Shown here: positions 17,086-26,694 of the stretch, one piece after another
Position numbering within the stretch: the first letter of the stretch is position 1
How the letters are laid out: each line of letters opens with the position of its first letter
NCBI RefSeq assembly: GCF_003852535.1
Contig: NZ_QAJP01000008.1
Span: 414,362 to 478,361, forward strand
Source of the DNA: Herminiimonas sp. KBW02
Lineage (GTDB): Bacteria; Pseudomonadota; Gammaproteobacteria; Burkholderiales; Burkholderiaceae_D
Direction: 5' to 3'
DNA length: 64,000 bases
Translations under genes and position numbers: made by a program
The notes under the pieces: generated by a model
Seen by the model: only the letters and a program-made list of their open reading frames with translations
What the model was told of the DNA's origin: nothing
Database searches by the model: none

Positions 17086-18233
17086 CAGTGACGCTCCACC
17101 CACAGCAAGGCACCCACTGCGACTGTCAGGAAGAGCAGACTAGGCAGGATGGCAGTCGCGAACGGTGGCCAGGTATTGAGCAAACCCAGATGCGAGAACA
17201 GGCTGTTAATCAGCTGGAAGCTGACGCCTATCATGATGCCGGTAAAGATCTTCAGGCTGACGCCGCCGGAACGGAAATGCAGATAAGCAAACGGCAAAGC
17301 CAGCGCCATCATGACGAAGACGGCGAATGGATAAACAACCTTCTTCCACAGCGCGATTTCGTAGCGTACGGTGTCACGATTGTTTTCCGACAGATATTGC
17401 GTGTAATTCACCAGCGCGATCGCCGACATCGTGGCCGGATCGGTAAATCCGACTGACAGGATTTCCGGCGTCATTTCAGACACCAGTTCCTTGCTGCTGA
17501 ACTTGCTGGTCGAAATTGCGGTGGTGATATCCGTTGCGGTAATCGCCCCTTGTAATTTGGTTTCGCCGAAAGCAGCTTCGGTACCGTCATGCAAAGTCCA
17601 GGTATTGCCACCGACGTAATCCGCAGAGGTCGCCGTAATCAAAGCAGTCAGATGGAAATTGCGATTGAACTCATAAATCTTCAGGTTCTCCAGCTTGCCG
17701 TCGGACTTTAGTGCACGCACGTTGACGAAGCGCGAACCGATAACTTCACCTTCCTGTCCATTGGTACGGATCACATCCTTGGTCCACAGACCGGAACGGA
17801 ATTCCTGAGCCAGGGCACCACCCTGGCTGGTAACGCGTATCTTCTCCGCCATATTCGACGTGATCGGCACCACGAATTCACCGAACACAAAAGTAATCAG
17901 TGCAAACACCACACCGATTTTGAACAGGATCATGCCCACCATTGCGGTGGACATGCTGGATGCGCGCATGATGGTGAATTCCGAACGCGCAGCGAATTGC
18001 GACAACGCCCAGATAGTGCCGATCAGAGCCGCAATCGGCATCAGCTCATACACATAGCCCGGCATTTCCATCACCACATACAGGAAAGCATGCTGGATCT
18101 TATAGCCACCGTGGCCGACCGATTTCAGCTCGCCGACCATATCGAAGAAGGCGAACAAGGCGAGGAAGGCGATCAGTACGAACAGGACGGAGCGACCGAT
18201 TTCCAGTGAAAAGTATTTTTGCAGGATCTTCAT
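17085..18233 (-). CDS. lptG: LPS export ABC transporter permease LptG
   Basis: A 382-residue inner-membrane protein of the LptB2FGC complex that extracts lipopolysaccharide and pushes it along the Lpt bridge. It has the YjgP/YjgQ plan: three membrane helices at the N-terminus, a periplasmic beta-jellyroll of about 150 residues, and three C-terminal helices. The start MKILQKYFSLEIGRSVLFVL at 18233 overlaps the lptF stop (ATGA); the extra 15 residues of the longer frame are lptF sequence. Its stop overlaps the cbiX start. Confidence 0.93.
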   Translation of the reverse strand: MKILQKYFSLEIGRSVLFVLIAFLALFAFFDMVGELKSVGHGGYKIQHAFLYVVMEMPGYVYELMPIAALIGTIWALSQFAARSEFTIMRASSMSTAMVGMILFKIGVVFALITFVFGEFVVPITSNMAEKIRVTSQGGALAQEFRSGLWTKDVIRTNGQEGEVIGSRFVNVRALKSDGKLENLKIYEFNRNFHLTALITATSADYVGGNTWTLHDGTEAAFGETKLQGAITATDITTAISTSKFSSKELVSEMTPEILSVGFTDPATMSAIALVNYTQYLSENNRDTVRYEIALWKKVVYPFAVFVMMALALPFAYLHFRSGGVSLKIFTGIMIGVSFQLINSLFSHLGLLNTWPPFATAILPSLLFLTVAVGALLWVERH

Positions 18234-19360
18234 GCGGCCGCCTTCCGTCCCAGACAGGTGCGCTTGAGCGCAGACCATGCCACCAATGGGTGATAACGGC
18301 TATTCACTTTCAGGCGCCACGCAAAGAAAACTGCGAGCACGATCAGCGCCACCAGATGCACCGGCCACCACGCCAGCAGCAAGGTCGAACGATTTTGTAC
18401 GACGGTTGCCTGCGCGTAGCTCAGCATATTGCTATAAAACACAAACAGGAACAGCGCGATCAGCAGGTTGGCCGAACGGCCGCCACGCGGATTGACGAAG
18501 CCCAGCGGAATCGCCAGCAACATCAGCAGGATGCCCATCAAAGGCAACGATATCCGCCACAACAATTCGCCGTCGTTGAAATTATTCCGCTTGCTCAGGA
18601 GTTCGCGGGTCGAAGTCGAGCGCGCCGAGGTATCGCCGACCAGCGCTTTCGATTGCGTAGCGACCAGCACGCCGTAGCGGTCGAACTCCATCAATTCAAA
18701 ATCAGATTGGGTAGGCACACCGTCGTAGCGACGTCCCTGATGCATGACGAGGAATTTGTCGCCGGCCGGATCGATTTCTACCGTGCCCTCTTTCGCCACC
18801 ACTACGCTGGTCTTGCCGTTGCGCATGCTGCTGACGAAAATATTTTTAACCTTGGTCGAATCGCCGGACACGCCTTCAACAAAGAACACACGGTCGGAAG
18901 ATGAAGATTCCTGGAATTTGCCGGGCGAAACACGGGCAATATCTTCGCGATTCGCATAACGCTCTTTATAAACAGCGCTTTGCTGGTTCGACCACGGCGT
19001 CAGGAAAAAGCTCAGGATGGCTGTCACGGTGACGATAGGCAGGCCAAACATCAATACCGGCCGTATCCATTTGGCCAGGCTGAGGCCGGACGCGAACCAG
19101 ACCACCATCTCGGAGTCCTGGTAACTGCGCGTCACCACCAGCAACACGGCGACAAAACCGGTCAGGTTCAACAGGATAGGGAGGTAATTGAGTGCGGAAA
19201 AACCGAGCAGCGCGACCACATCGGCGGACGCGATCTTGCCACCCGCAGCCTGCCCCAGAATACGAATCAAGGTGACCGTGATCGTGATCGTAAAAAGGGT
19301 AGTGAAGACGGCGCCAGCGGTACTTAGCAAATCGCGTCGGAGCGCGCGCTGAAAAATCAT
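18230..19360 (-). CDS. lptF: LPS export ABC transporter permease LptF
   Basis: A 376-residue partner of LptG with the same six-helix plus jellyroll plan. It begins MIFQRALRRDLLSTAGAVF, the common LptF N-terminus, at the ATG at 19360; a TTG nine codons earlier is open but unneeded. The last helices (LPLMGILLMLLAIPLGFVNPR, with the conserved PLGF turn) match the family. It is transcribed away from pepA over a 39-bp divergent region. Confidence 0.92.
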   Translation of the reverse strand: MIFQRALRRDLLSTAGAVFTTLFTITITVTLIRILGQAAGGKIASADVVALLGFSALNYLPILLNLTGFVAVLLVVTRSYQDSEMVVWFASGLSLAKWIRPVLMFGLPIVTVTAILSFFLTPWSNQQSAVYKERYANREDIARVSPGKFQESSSSDRVFFVEGVSGDSTKVKNIFVSSMRNGKTSVVVAKEGTVEIDPAGDKFLVMHQGRRYDGVPTQSDFELMEFDRYGVLVATQSKALVGDTSARSTSTRELLSKRNNFNDGELLWRISLPLMGILLMLLAIPLGFVNPRGGRSANLLIALFLFVFYSNMLSYAQATVVQNRSTLLLAWWPVHLVALIVLAVFFAWRLKVNSRYHPLVAWSALKRTCLGRKAAA

Positions 19361-19399
19361 TGGGAGGCTATAATCGTGAATCGACAAGGAGAGTAACGC

Positions 19400-20911
19400 A
19401 TGGACTTTAGCATAAAACCATTGGACGCAAAAAGCACTATCGGCGGTATCAAGACGGGCTGTATCGCAGTTGCCGTATTTGAAGATAAGAAACTGTCATC
19501 GGCGGCACAGGCACTGGATCGCAAGGGCGAAATCAGTGCTGCACTAAAGTCCGGCGACATCACCGGCAAGGCCGGCTCCAGCCTGCTCCTGCGCGGCCTG
19601 AGCGACGGCGCTGCCGAACGCGTATTGCTGGTCGGCCTCGGCAAACAGGATGCGGTCAGCGAAAAGGATTTCAATGCTGCGGCCCAGGCCGTAGTGCGTG
19701 TATTTACTACCCTCGGCAGCAACGAAGCCGTTGTAGCCCTGCCGTTTGACGCCGTCGCAGGCCGCGACAGCGCATGGGCGATCCGCAGCGCCATCCTGAG
19801 CGCGCGTGAAGCGGCTTACCGCTTCGACAGCCTGAAAAGCAAAAAAGACCCGGCTCCCAGCGGCGTCAGGAAAATCGCCTTTGCTGTACCGTCGGCAGCA
19901 GTCAGCAGCGCCAAAGAAGCCGTCACCCAGGCAGTTGCCGTGGCCAACGGCATCGACCTGACCAAGGATCTCGGCAACTTCCCGGCCAATGTCTGCACCC
20001 CGACCTACCTGGCCAATACCGCCAAGAAAATGGCGAAAGAATTCAAGCTGGAAGTCGAAGTGCTGGATCGCAAGCAATTGCAGGCACTGAAAATGGGTAG
20101 CTTCCTGTCCGTCACCAATGGCAGCGTCGAGCCACCTAAATTCATCGTCCTCAAGCACAACGGCGGCAAAGCCAAGGACGCGCCTGTCGTGCTGGTCGGC
20201 AAAGGCATCACCTTTGACTCCGGCGGCATCTCGCTGAAACCGGGTGCGGCGATGGATGAAATGAAATACGACATGGGCGGCGCGGCTTCCGTGCTCGGCA
20301 CCATGCGTGCGATTGCTGAACTCAAGCTCAAGCTCAACGTCATCGTCGTCATCCCGACCTGCGAAAACATGCCATCCGGCAGCGCCACCAAACCGGGCGA
20401 CATCGTCACCTCCATGTCCGGCCAGACTATCGAAATCCTGAACACGGATGCCGAAGGCCGCCTGGTACTGTGCGATGCACTGACCTATGTCGAACGCTTC
20501 AAACCAGCCGCCGTGGTCGACGTGGCAACCCTGACCGGTGCCTGTATCGTCGCGCTCGGTCATCACAACTCCGGCTTGTTTACCCGTAATGACGACGCGC
20601 ATGACGCGCTGGCCGATGAATTGCTCAAGGCCGGTAAAGTGGCAGGCGACACCGCATGGCGCTTGCCTATCGAAGACAGCTATCAGGAACAACTGAAGTC
20701 GAATTTTGCCGACATGGCAAATATCGGCGGCCCGGCGGCTGGCTCAGTCACCGCAGCCTGCTTCCTCGAGCGCTACACCAAGAAATACACCTGGGCCCAT
20801 CTGGATATCGCCGGTACCGCCTGGAAGAGCGGCGCAGCGAAGGGTTCGACCGGACGTCCGGTGCCCTTGCTGACCACCTTCCTGATTAACCGCGCGCAAG
20901 CCGGCAAATAA
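19400..20911 (+). CDS. pepA: Leucyl aminopeptidase (cytosol aminopeptidase PepA)
   Basis: A 503-residue M17 metallopeptidase. The two-metal active site is seen at [16 protein letters not shown] and [18 protein letters not shown], the latter the M17 signature. The N-terminal regulatory/DNA-binding-like domain occupies about the first 170 residues. In gamma-proteobacteria PepA also acts as an architectural DNA-binding protein; that role is not testable here. AAGGAG precedes the start by about nine bases. The gene has its own terminator. Confidence 0.96.
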   Translation: MDFSIKPLDAKSTIGGIKTGCIAVAVFEDKKLSSAAQALDRKGEISAALKSGDITGKAGSSLLLRGLSDGAAERVLLVGLGKQDAVSEKDFNAAAQAVVRVFTTLGSNEAVVALPFDAVAGRDSAWAIRSAILSAREAAYRFDSLKSKKDPAPSGVRKIAFAVPSAAVSSAKEAVTQAVAVANGIDLTKDLGNFPANVCTPTYLANTAKKMAKEFKLEVEVLDRKQLQALKMGSFLSVTNGSVEPPKFIVLKHNGGKAKDAPVVLVGKGITFDSGGISLKPGAAMDEMKYDMGGAASVLGTMRAIAELKLKLNVIVVIPTCENMPSGSATKPGDIVTSMSGQTIEILNTDAEGRLVLCDALTYVERFKPAAVVDVATLTGACIVALGHHNSGLFTRNDDAHDALADELLKAGKVAGDTAWRLPIEDSYQEQLKSNFADMANIGGPAAGSVTAACFLERYTKKYTWAHLDIAGTAWKSGAAKGSTGRPVPLLTTFLINRAQAGK

Positions 20912-20930
20912 GGTCGTCCACGGCAAAATA

Positions 20931-20968
20931 GGCGCATCTGGTCGTAAGGCCGGATGCGCCGCTTTATT
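20931..20968 (+). terminator. Probable pepA terminator
   Basis: ggcgcatc (20931-20938) pairs with gatgcgcc (20953-20960), extended inward by tgg/ccg, and is followed by gctttatt. It lies 20 bases past the pepA stop. The T run is short, so efficiency may be partial. Confidence 0.65.
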
Positions 20969-21043
20969 CAGCATCCCGTTTTAACATCCGGTACTACTGC
21001 TTATCTCATCATAAGCACGCACTCTTTCCATAAAGGAAATCCC

Positions 21044-21790
21044 ATGATCGTTCTGGTCACAGGTGCAACTTCAGGCTTCGGCGCTGAAATGGCACGCAAA
21101 TTTGCACAACATGGTCACAAAGTAATCGCTACCGGGCGTCGCCAGGATAGACTGGACGAACTCGCCGCAGAAATCGGCGCGTCGGTGCTGACCGTTCCCA
21201 TGGACGTCACCGACAAGGAATCCATTGCTTCTGCACTGACCAGCCTGCCACCGGAATGGCAGGAAATCGACGTCCTGATCAATAACGCCGGCCTCGCGCT
21301 TGGCGTGGCACCCGCGCAATCCGCCTCGCTGGAACAATGGGAAACCATGATAGAGACCAACTGCAAGGGCCTGGTCACCGTCACCCGCCTGCTGCTGCCG
21401 GAAATGCTCAAGCGCAATCGCGGCACCATCATCAACATCAGCTCCAGCGCTGGCGCTTATGCCTATCCGGGTGCCAACGTGTATGGCGCTACCAAAGCCT
21501 TCGTCGACCAATTCACCCGCAACCTGCGTGCTGACCTGGTTGGTACCGGCGTCCGTGCGTCCAACATTGCACCGGGCCTCGCTGGCGGCACCGAGTTCTC
21601 GAATGTCAGGCTGAAGGATGATGCGGCTGCGGCCAAGGTATATGAAGGTACGGTACCACTCAGCCCGGCCGATATAGCCGAAACCGCATACTGGATCGCC
21701 ACCCTGCCCGCCCACGTCAACATCAACCACATCGAATTGATGCCGACTTGCCAGGGTTTCGGACCGCTATTCATCAAGCGCAACACCTGA
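21044..21790 (+). CDS. ydfG: NADP-dependent 3-hydroxy acid dehydrogenase (SDR), YdfG type
   Basis: A 248-residue short-chain dehydrogenase. The N-terminal Rossmann motif is TGATSGFG, NADP preference is suggested by ATGRRQDRLDEL, the structural NNAGLALG is present, and the catalytic YGATK follows the SSSAG serine motif. It closely resembles E. coli YdfG along its length (ALGVAPAQSAS, PGLAGGTEFSNVRLK, LPAHVNINHIELMP), an enzyme oxidising serine, 3-hydroxyisobutyrate and related acids. AAAGGAA precedes the ATG at 21044, which is therefore preferred over the longer frame. Confidence 0.9.
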   Translation: MIVLVTGATSGFGAEMARKFAQHGHKVIATGRRQDRLDELAAEIGASVLTVPMDVTDKESIASALTSLPPEWQEIDVLINNAGLALGVAPAQSASLEQWETMIETNCKGLVTVTRLLLPEMLKRNRGTIINISSSAGAYAYPGANVYGATKAFVDQFTRNLRADLVGTGVRASNIAPGLAGGTEFSNVRLKDDAAAAKVYEGTVPLSPADIAETAYWIATLPAHVNINHIELMPTCQGFGPLFIKRNT

Positions 21791-21902
21791 AGCCGTACTT
21801 AAAAGCACCGGATTTTGGCTGCAAGCAGGCACTATCTGCAGCCAAAACTGTAAATTCAGGTAACAAGCTTGTCATGCTGATTAAATATCATCGATAATTC
21901 AT

Positions 21903-22170
21903 AGAACTCATTTCACAAATATCTGTGAGATGCGTTCTTACCAAAAGCGGTGCTGGCAAGGCGTGCGACGCGTCGCATAGCGGGGCTATGCGCAAGGAGC
22001 GCAACGCGGCCAGCGCCGCTTTTGGTAAGAACCCGAAGGGAACGGGCTATTTGGGCGTATTGCTGCGTTGCGCCGCTTGCCAAGGGAACCACCCTTGGCG
22101 GCGCGACACGCCTTGCACTACCTCCCAAATAGCCGCGTTCGCACTCACGGATATTTGTGAAATGAGTTCT
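21903..22170. repeat. Nested palindromic repeat unit containing two head-to-head elements
   Basis: Outer arms at 21903-21934 and 22140-22170 are nearly perfect inverted copies. Inside lie two elements. Element A (21934-22032) has 24-base arms with one mismatch, an inner stem gcatag/ctatgc (21975-21980, 21986-21991) and the core words caaggcg (21957-21963) and caaggagcgcaacgc (21993-22007). Element C (22045-22134, reverse orientation) has ggctatttggg/cccaaatagcc ends, inner stem ccaaggg/cccttgg (22080-22086, 22092-22098) and reverse core words at 22109-22115 and 22065-22080. A third copy lies at 55970-56074. It sits between ydfG and ybgC; the short reading frames inside are by-products. Confidence 0.85.
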
Positions 22171-22231
22171 AATTTTCATCAGCACACTACAGGACAATGC
22201 TGCAGCACTGTCCAGCCAGGGTAAATCCAAG

Positions 22232-22666
22232 ATGTTGTCAAATTTTACGTGGACCGTACGCGTCTACTATGAAGATACCGATGCCGGCGGCGTCGTCTTC
22301 TACGCCAACTACCTGAAATTCTTTGAGCGCGCCCGCACCGAATGGCTGCGCAGCGCAGGCATCAACCAGCAACTGATGACCGAAACGCATGGCGTCATGT
22401 TTGTCGTCAAAAGCACCGCCGTTGATTATCACGCGCCAGCCAAACTCGATAATGAACTGAAATTGACAGTCGTAGTCGAAAGGATGGGCCGCGCTTCGGT
22501 GCAGTTCATACAGGAAGCATGGCGTATCAATGGCGAGCAGCGGGAGTTGCTGGCAACCGGACGCATCAAAGTCGGTTGCGTCGATACACAGAACTTCAGA
22601 CCCAGCCAGATTCCCAGCCAGGTAATGGATAGCATCAAAACCCTGGAATTACGCGCGCCAGATTAA
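22232..22666 (+). CDS. ybgC: Tol-Pal-associated acyl-CoA thioesterase YbgC
   Basis: A 144-residue hotdog-fold thioesterase. The active-site segment YYEDTDAGGVVFYANYLKFFERARTEWLR, with catalytic Asp (in EDTD) and the conserved Tyr, is intact. The family hydrolyses short or long acyl-CoA/ACP in the cytosol. It starts the conserved ybgC-tolQRAB-pal-cpoB order and ends 124 bases before tolQ, so tolQ may also have its own promoter. Confidence 0.93.
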   Translation: MLSNFTWTVRVYYEDTDAGGVVFYANYLKFFERARTEWLRSAGINQQLMTETHGVMFVVKSTAVDYHAPAKLDNELKLTVVVERMGRASVQFIQEAWRINGEQRELLATGRIKVGCVDTQNFRPSQIPSQVMDSIKTLELRAPD

Positions 22667-22790
22667 GCGGCAAAACATCTGCCCGCAAGGCGCTCCAGAC
22701 ATAAATACATAAGGCAAATGCAGGGCAAAACCGCACCGCCTCAAGCAAGATACGCATACAATTGACCAAATTCGACTAAATCACACTCCC

Positions 22791-23483
22791 ATGACCGTCA
22801 CCCAAGACCTTTCCTTCGTCCATCTCATCACCAACGCTTCGGTTCTTGTACAGCTCGTCATGGCGCTTTTGCTGGCCGTGTCCGTCATGAGCTGGACCTA
22901 TATCTTCCGCAAAATGTTCGCGATCAAAAACGCGCGTTTGCAAACCGAGGAATTCGAACGCGCCTTCTGGTCCGGTGGCGACCTCAATACCCTCTACCTC
23001 GAAGCCACGTCCAACCGTCGCAAAAACAATGGTTCAACCGGTGCACTGGAGCGCATCTTTGAAGCCGGCATGAGTGAGTTCAACAAGGCCAAAGGTTCGA
23101 ACGACGCCTTCCACATCAATGCCCGCCTCGACGGCGCACGTCGCGCGATGCGTGCTGCTTACCAGCGTGAAATGGACGCACTCGAATCCCACCTCGCCTT
23201 CCTGGCATCGGTCGGTTCGGTTTCGCCATACGTCGGTTTGTTCGGTACTGTATGGGGCATCATGAACGCCTTCCGTGGCCTGGCCAACGTACAGCAAGCT
23301 ACCCTCGCCGCCGTCGCGCCAGGTATTGCCGAAGCACTGATCGCAACCGCGATCGGCCTGTTCGCCGCGATCCCTGCAGTGGTTGCTTACAACCGTTACT
23401 CGCACGATATCGATCGCCTGGCGATACGTTTCGAGAGCTTCGTTGAAGAATTCTCGAATATCCTGCAACGCCAGACGCGATAA
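22791..23483 (+). CDS. tolQ: Tol-Pal system proton-channel subunit TolQ
   Basis: A 230-residue inner-membrane protein of the MotA/ExbB/TolQ family. One N-terminal membrane helix (ASVLVQLVMALLLAVSVMSWTYIF), a large cytoplasmic loop, and two helices near residues 135-160 (FLASVGSVSPYVGLFGTVWGIM) and 170-195 (AVAPGIAEALIATAIGLFAAIPA) form the channel. With TolR it uses the proton motive force to energise TolA during outer-membrane constriction. Confidence 0.96.
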   Translation: MTVTQDLSFVHLITNASVLVQLVMALLLAVSVMSWTYIFRKMFAIKNARLQTEEFERAFWSGGDLNTLYLEATSNRRKNNGSTGALERIFEAGMSEFNKAKGSNDAFHINARLDGARRAMRAAYQREMDALESHLAFLASVGSVSPYVGLFGTVWGIMNAFRGLANVQQATLAAVAPGIAEALIATAIGLFAAIPAVVAYNRYSHDIDRLAIRFESFVEEFSNILQRQTR

Positions 23484-23494
23484 GGACGCCAGCG

Positions 23495-23935
23495 ATGTCA
23501 TTCTCATCCGGTAGCATGCGCGGCGGTCGTACCCGCAAGTTCAAATCCGAAATCAACGTCGTACCGTACATCGACGTCATGCTGGTCCTGCTGGTGATCT
23601 TCATGGTGGCCGCGCCGCTCACCAATCCCGGCGTCATCAATCTGCCGAATGCTGCCAAATCGACGCTGCCGCCGACCGAATACATACGCATAGACTTGCG
23701 TCCGGATACCTCGGCCACGCTGACCATCGCCGGCAGCAAAAGCGGCAAGGCACCAACCGAAACCGCGGCCAATCGCGCTGCGCTGGCGCAAAAGCTGCAG
23801 GCCATACACGCTGACCGTCCGGAATTGCCAGTCATGATTTCGGCCGACAAGAACATCAAATACGACGAGGTGATACAAGCCATCTCGGAAGCCAAAAAAC
23901 TTGGGATAGAGCGAGTTGGGCTAGCTACCAAATGA
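23495..23935 (+). CDS. tolR: Tol-Pal system proton-channel subunit TolR
   Basis: A 146-residue ExbD/TolR protein with a single N-terminal membrane helix. The channel aspartate lies in NVVPYIDVMLVLLVIFMV, and the periplasmic domain ends DEVIQAISEAKKLGIERVGL as in the family. It follows tolQ by 11 bases with a good ribosome-binding site (AAGGA). Confidence 0.96.
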   Translation: MSFSSGSMRGGRTRKFKSEINVVPYIDVMLVLLVIFMVAAPLTNPGVINLPNAAKSTLPPTEYIRIDLRPDTSATLTIAGSKSGKAPTETAANRAALAQKLQAIHADRPELPVMISADKNIKYDEVIQAISEAKKLGIERVGLATK

Positions 23936-23939
23936 AGCT

Positions 23940-23964
23940 AGTTTTATGACCGCAGTTTTATGAC
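23940..23964 (+). repeat. 11-bp tandem repeat creating a six-codon minicistron before tolA
   Basis: agttttatgac occurs at 23940-23950 and again at 23954-23964, separated by cgc. The first copy supplies an ATG at 23946 that reads five sense codons to a TGA overlapping the tolA ATG at 23960. Translation of this minicistron could couple tolA to tolR; no Shine-Dalgarno site is seen close to either ATG. Confidence 0.6.
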
Positions 23965-24838
23965 AGACACCACCCCGTACACCGTACCGAGAGAACCAGG
24001 TCGCTGGCGCGCCATCACGCTGGCGGCCGCGGTGCATGCCGCCTTGCTGGTATTTTTCTGGATAGGGATAGACTGGCAGAGCGAAACTCCGGTCGCCGTG
24101 CAAGCCGAAATCTGGGACATGCAGGCGAAGGAAGCAGCACCACTGCCGCCCGAACCGGAACCGACGCCACAACCCAAACCAGAGCCACAACCTATCATCA
24201 AGGAAACGCCTAAAGCGGAACCGATAGAGCCGCCTGCGCCAAAAGTAGACATCGCACTGGAACGCGAAAAGAAACGCAAGGAGCAGGAGCGCAAGGACAA
24301 ACTGGCGCAGGAAGAAAAAGAGAAAAAGCTCAAACAACAGGCTGAGCAGGACAAACAGCAAAAGCTGGAGAAACAGGCAGCCGACAAAAAAGCCGCAGAG
24401 CAACAGCAAAAAGCGGATCTTGAGAAAAAACGCAAACAGGAAGCAGCCGACGCTGCCGTACGCGACAAGATACGCGCTGATGAAATGCGCCGCCTGACTG
24501 GTGCAGTCGGCAGCGGCGGTACCGGCGAAGCCGCCAAATCGCAAGGCAGCGGCCGTGCAGATAGTGGCTATGCCGATAAAATCCGTGCCAAGATCCGCCA
24601 AAACACGACTTTTATCGTCCCGGACAACTTAAGCGGGAATCCTGCTGCCGAATTCGATGTCGAACTGCTGCCTGACGGCTCGCTGCGTGGTGAACCACGC
24701 CTGCGCAAGTCATCCGGCGTAGGCGGTTTCGATGAAGCCGTCAAACGCGCGATCGAACGTTCGCAACCCTTTCCACCCGATAAATCCGGCACAGTTCCGA
24801 GCCGCTTTATCGTCGTTCACAAACCGAAAGATCAGTAA
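23960..24838 (+). CDS. tolA: Cell envelope integrity protein TolA
   Basis: A 292-residue periplasm-spanning protein. Residues about 15-40 form the membrane anchor (AITLAAAVHAALLVFFWIGIDW), followed by a Pro/Glu-rich segment, then a long Lys/Glu/Gln/Ala coiled coil (about 95-175), and a globular C-terminal domain (YADKIRAKIRQNTTFIVPDNL to FIVVHKPK) that contacts TolB and Pal. The arrangement is standard for TolA. Confidence 0.93.
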   Translation: MTDTTPYTVPREPGRWRAITLAAAVHAALLVFFWIGIDWQSETPVAVQAEIWDMQAKEAAPLPPEPEPTPQPKPEPQPIIKETPKAEPIEPPAPKVDIALEREKKRKEQERKDKLAQEEKEKKLKQQAEQDKQQKLEKQAADKKAAEQQQKADLEKKRKQEAADAAVRDKIRADEMRRLTGAVGSGGTGEAAKSQGSGRADSGYADKIRAKIRQNTTFIVPDNLSGNPAAEFDVELLPDGSLRGEPRLRKSSGVGGFDEAVKRAIERSQPFPPDKSGTVPSRFIVVHKPKDQ

Positions 24839-24841
24839 GCC

Positions 24842-26113
24842 ATGATAAAGACTACTTTCTTACGCTCATTCGCGGTAATTGCCCTCTTCATTACCACCCT
24901 CGCCCATGCGCAATTACGAGTGGAAATTGCAGGCGTCGGCGCCAACCAGATCCCGGTCGCCATTGCCGCCTTCGGCGACGAAACCCTTGCTCCACAGCAA
25001 ATCAGCGCCATCATCAAGGCTGACCTGCAACGCAGCGGCTTCTTCAAAATCATCGATACCGGCGGCGTCCTGACCGAAAACTCGCAACTCAACCTTGCCG
25101 ACTGGAAATCACGCGGTGCAGACGCTATCGTGGTTGGCAGTGTGTCGCGCCTGGCAGATGGTCGCTTTGAAGTGCGCTACCGCTTGTTCGATACCGTCAA
25201 AGGCATGCAACTGTCGTCACTGGCCCTGGCCTCGCAACCGCAATTCCTGCGCGTTTCGGCCCACAAGGTAGCCGACGACGTCTATGAAAAGCTGACCGGT
25301 ATCAAAGGTGCTTTCGCCACCCGCATCGCCTACGTCACCAAATCGGCCAAGGAATTCCGCCTCGAAATCGCCGACTCCGACGGTGAAGGCACGCAGGTAG
25401 CATTGCGCTCGAACGAACCTATCATCTCGCCTTCATGGTCGCCGGACGGCACCAAAGTTGCCTATGTTTCATTTGAAAACAAAAAACCGGTCGTCTACAT
25501 CCAGGATCTGGTGAGCCGCAAACGTACCGTCGCCGCCAACTTCAAGGGCAGCAACTCTGCACCATCGTGGGCACCGGACGGCAATCGCCTGGCAGTCGCA
25601 TTGTCACGTGACGGTCTGACCCAGGTCTTTATCGTCAACGCTGACGGCACCGGCCTGCGCCGCCTGAGCAATTCGAACGGCATCGACACCGAGCCGCAAT
25701 TCTCGGCCGACGGCCAAAGCATCTTCTTCACCAGCGACCGCAGCGGCGGCCCGCAAATCTACAAAATGAGCGCGAATGGCGGCGAAGCACGCCGTGTCAC
25801 CTTCAGCGGCAGCTACAACATCAGCCCGCGCATTTCGCCGGATGGCAAATATTTGGCCTATATTTCGCGCCGCGAAGGCAAATTCCAACTATTTCTGCTG
25901 GATTTGAGCAATGGTCAGGAACAACGCCTGTCTGATACCGTCAAAGACGAATCACCGAGTTTTTCGCCGAACAGCAAATATTTGATGTATGCAACCGAAT
26001 CCGGCCGTCGCGGTACGCTGGCAGTGGTTTCGGTTGACGGTCAGGTAAAACAGCGTCTGACCACACAGGCAGGCGATATACGTGAGCCCACATGGGGCCC
26101 GTTTATGAAATAA
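24842..26113 (+). CDS. tolB: Tol-Pal system periplasmic protein TolB
   Basis: A 423-residue periplasmic protein that shuttles between TolA and Pal. A signal peptide ends near residue 21 (TTLAHAQ). The N-terminal domain runs to about residue 155; the rest is a six-bladed propeller with repeated SWSPDGTKVAYVS, SWAPDGNRLAV, QFSADGQSIFFTSDRSG, RISPDGKYLAYIS and SFSPNSKYLMYAT. It starts three bases after tolA. Confidence 0.96.
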   Translation: MIKTTFLRSFAVIALFITTLAHAQLRVEIAGVGANQIPVAIAAFGDETLAPQQISAIIKADLQRSGFFKIIDTGGVLTENSQLNLADWKSRGADAIVVGSVSRLADGRFEVRYRLFDTVKGMQLSSLALASQPQFLRVSAHKVADDVYEKLTGIKGAFATRIAYVTKSAKEFRLEIADSDGEGTQVALRSNEPIISPSWSPDGTKVAYVSFENKKPVVYIQDLVSRKRTVAANFKGSNSAPSWAPDGNRLAVALSRDGLTQVFIVNADGTGLRRLSNSNGIDTEPQFSADGQSIFFTSDRSGGPQIYKMSANGGEARRVTFSGSYNISPRISPDGKYLAYISRREGKFQLFLLDLSNGQEQRLSDTVKDESPSFSPNSKYLMYATESGRRGTLAVVSVDGQVKQRLTTQAGDIREPTWGPFMK

Positions 26114-26171
26114 TGCACACCATATCGATTTTTAACACCCAACGCTTAACTTACACAAACAGGGGAATAAC

Positions 26172-26681
26172 ATGCGCGCCTTAACATCCGTTTTTATCTT
26201 ATCAAGTGCTCTGCTGATGGCAGCCTGCTCGTCGACCAAACTGGACGACAAAGCACCAGTAGAAGATCGTACTGGCTCCAGCTCCGCAGTTGATCCACGC
26301 TCGGTTGGTACCGTCAATGCATCCAGCGATCCATTGAACGACCCACAAGGTGTATTGGCTAAACGCAGCGTCTACTTCGACTACGACAGCTACGTCGTCA
26401 AGCCAGAGTTCCAGCAAGTCGTTGAAAACCACGCCAAATACCTGAAGAGCAATCAAGGTCGCAAAATCATCATCCAGGGTAATACCGATGATCGCGGCGG
26501 TGCAGAATACAACCTGGCACTCGGTCAAAAACGTGCAGAAGCAGTACGTAAATCCCTGTCCCTGTTAGGTGTACCTGAATCGCAAATGGAAGCCGTCTCC
26601 CTGGGCAAAGAAAAACCAAAAGCACTGGGTAGCGACGAAGCAGCATGGGCAGAAAACCGCCGTGCCGACATCGTTTATTAA
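26172..26681 (+). CDS. pal: Peptidoglycan-associated lipoprotein Pal
   Basis: A 169-residue outer-membrane lipoprotein. The lipobox LLMAAC gives lipidated Cys at about residue 19, followed by a Ser/Asp-rich linker and an OmpA-like domain binding meso-diaminopimelate of peptidoglycan (YFDYDSYVVKPEF, GNTDDRGGAEYNLALGQKRA with the conserved Asp/Arg). AGGGGAATAAC precedes the ATG. The final element of the Tol-Pal bridge. Confidence 0.96.
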   Translation: MRALTSVFILSSALLMAACSSTKLDDKAPVEDRTGSSSAVDPRSVGTVNASSDPLNDPQGVLAKRSVYFDYDSYVVKPEFQQVVENHAKYLKSNQGRKIIIQGNTDDRGGAEYNLALGQKRAEAVRKSLSLLGVPESQMEAVSLGKEKPKALGSDEAAWAENRRADIVY

Positions 26682-26694
26682 TCTTTGCTAGCCA

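Noticed and set aside
21913..22230. Short frames in the palindromic unit at 21.9-22.2 kb
   Set aside because: They are by-products of the inverted repeats; no ribosome-binding site or conserved domain.
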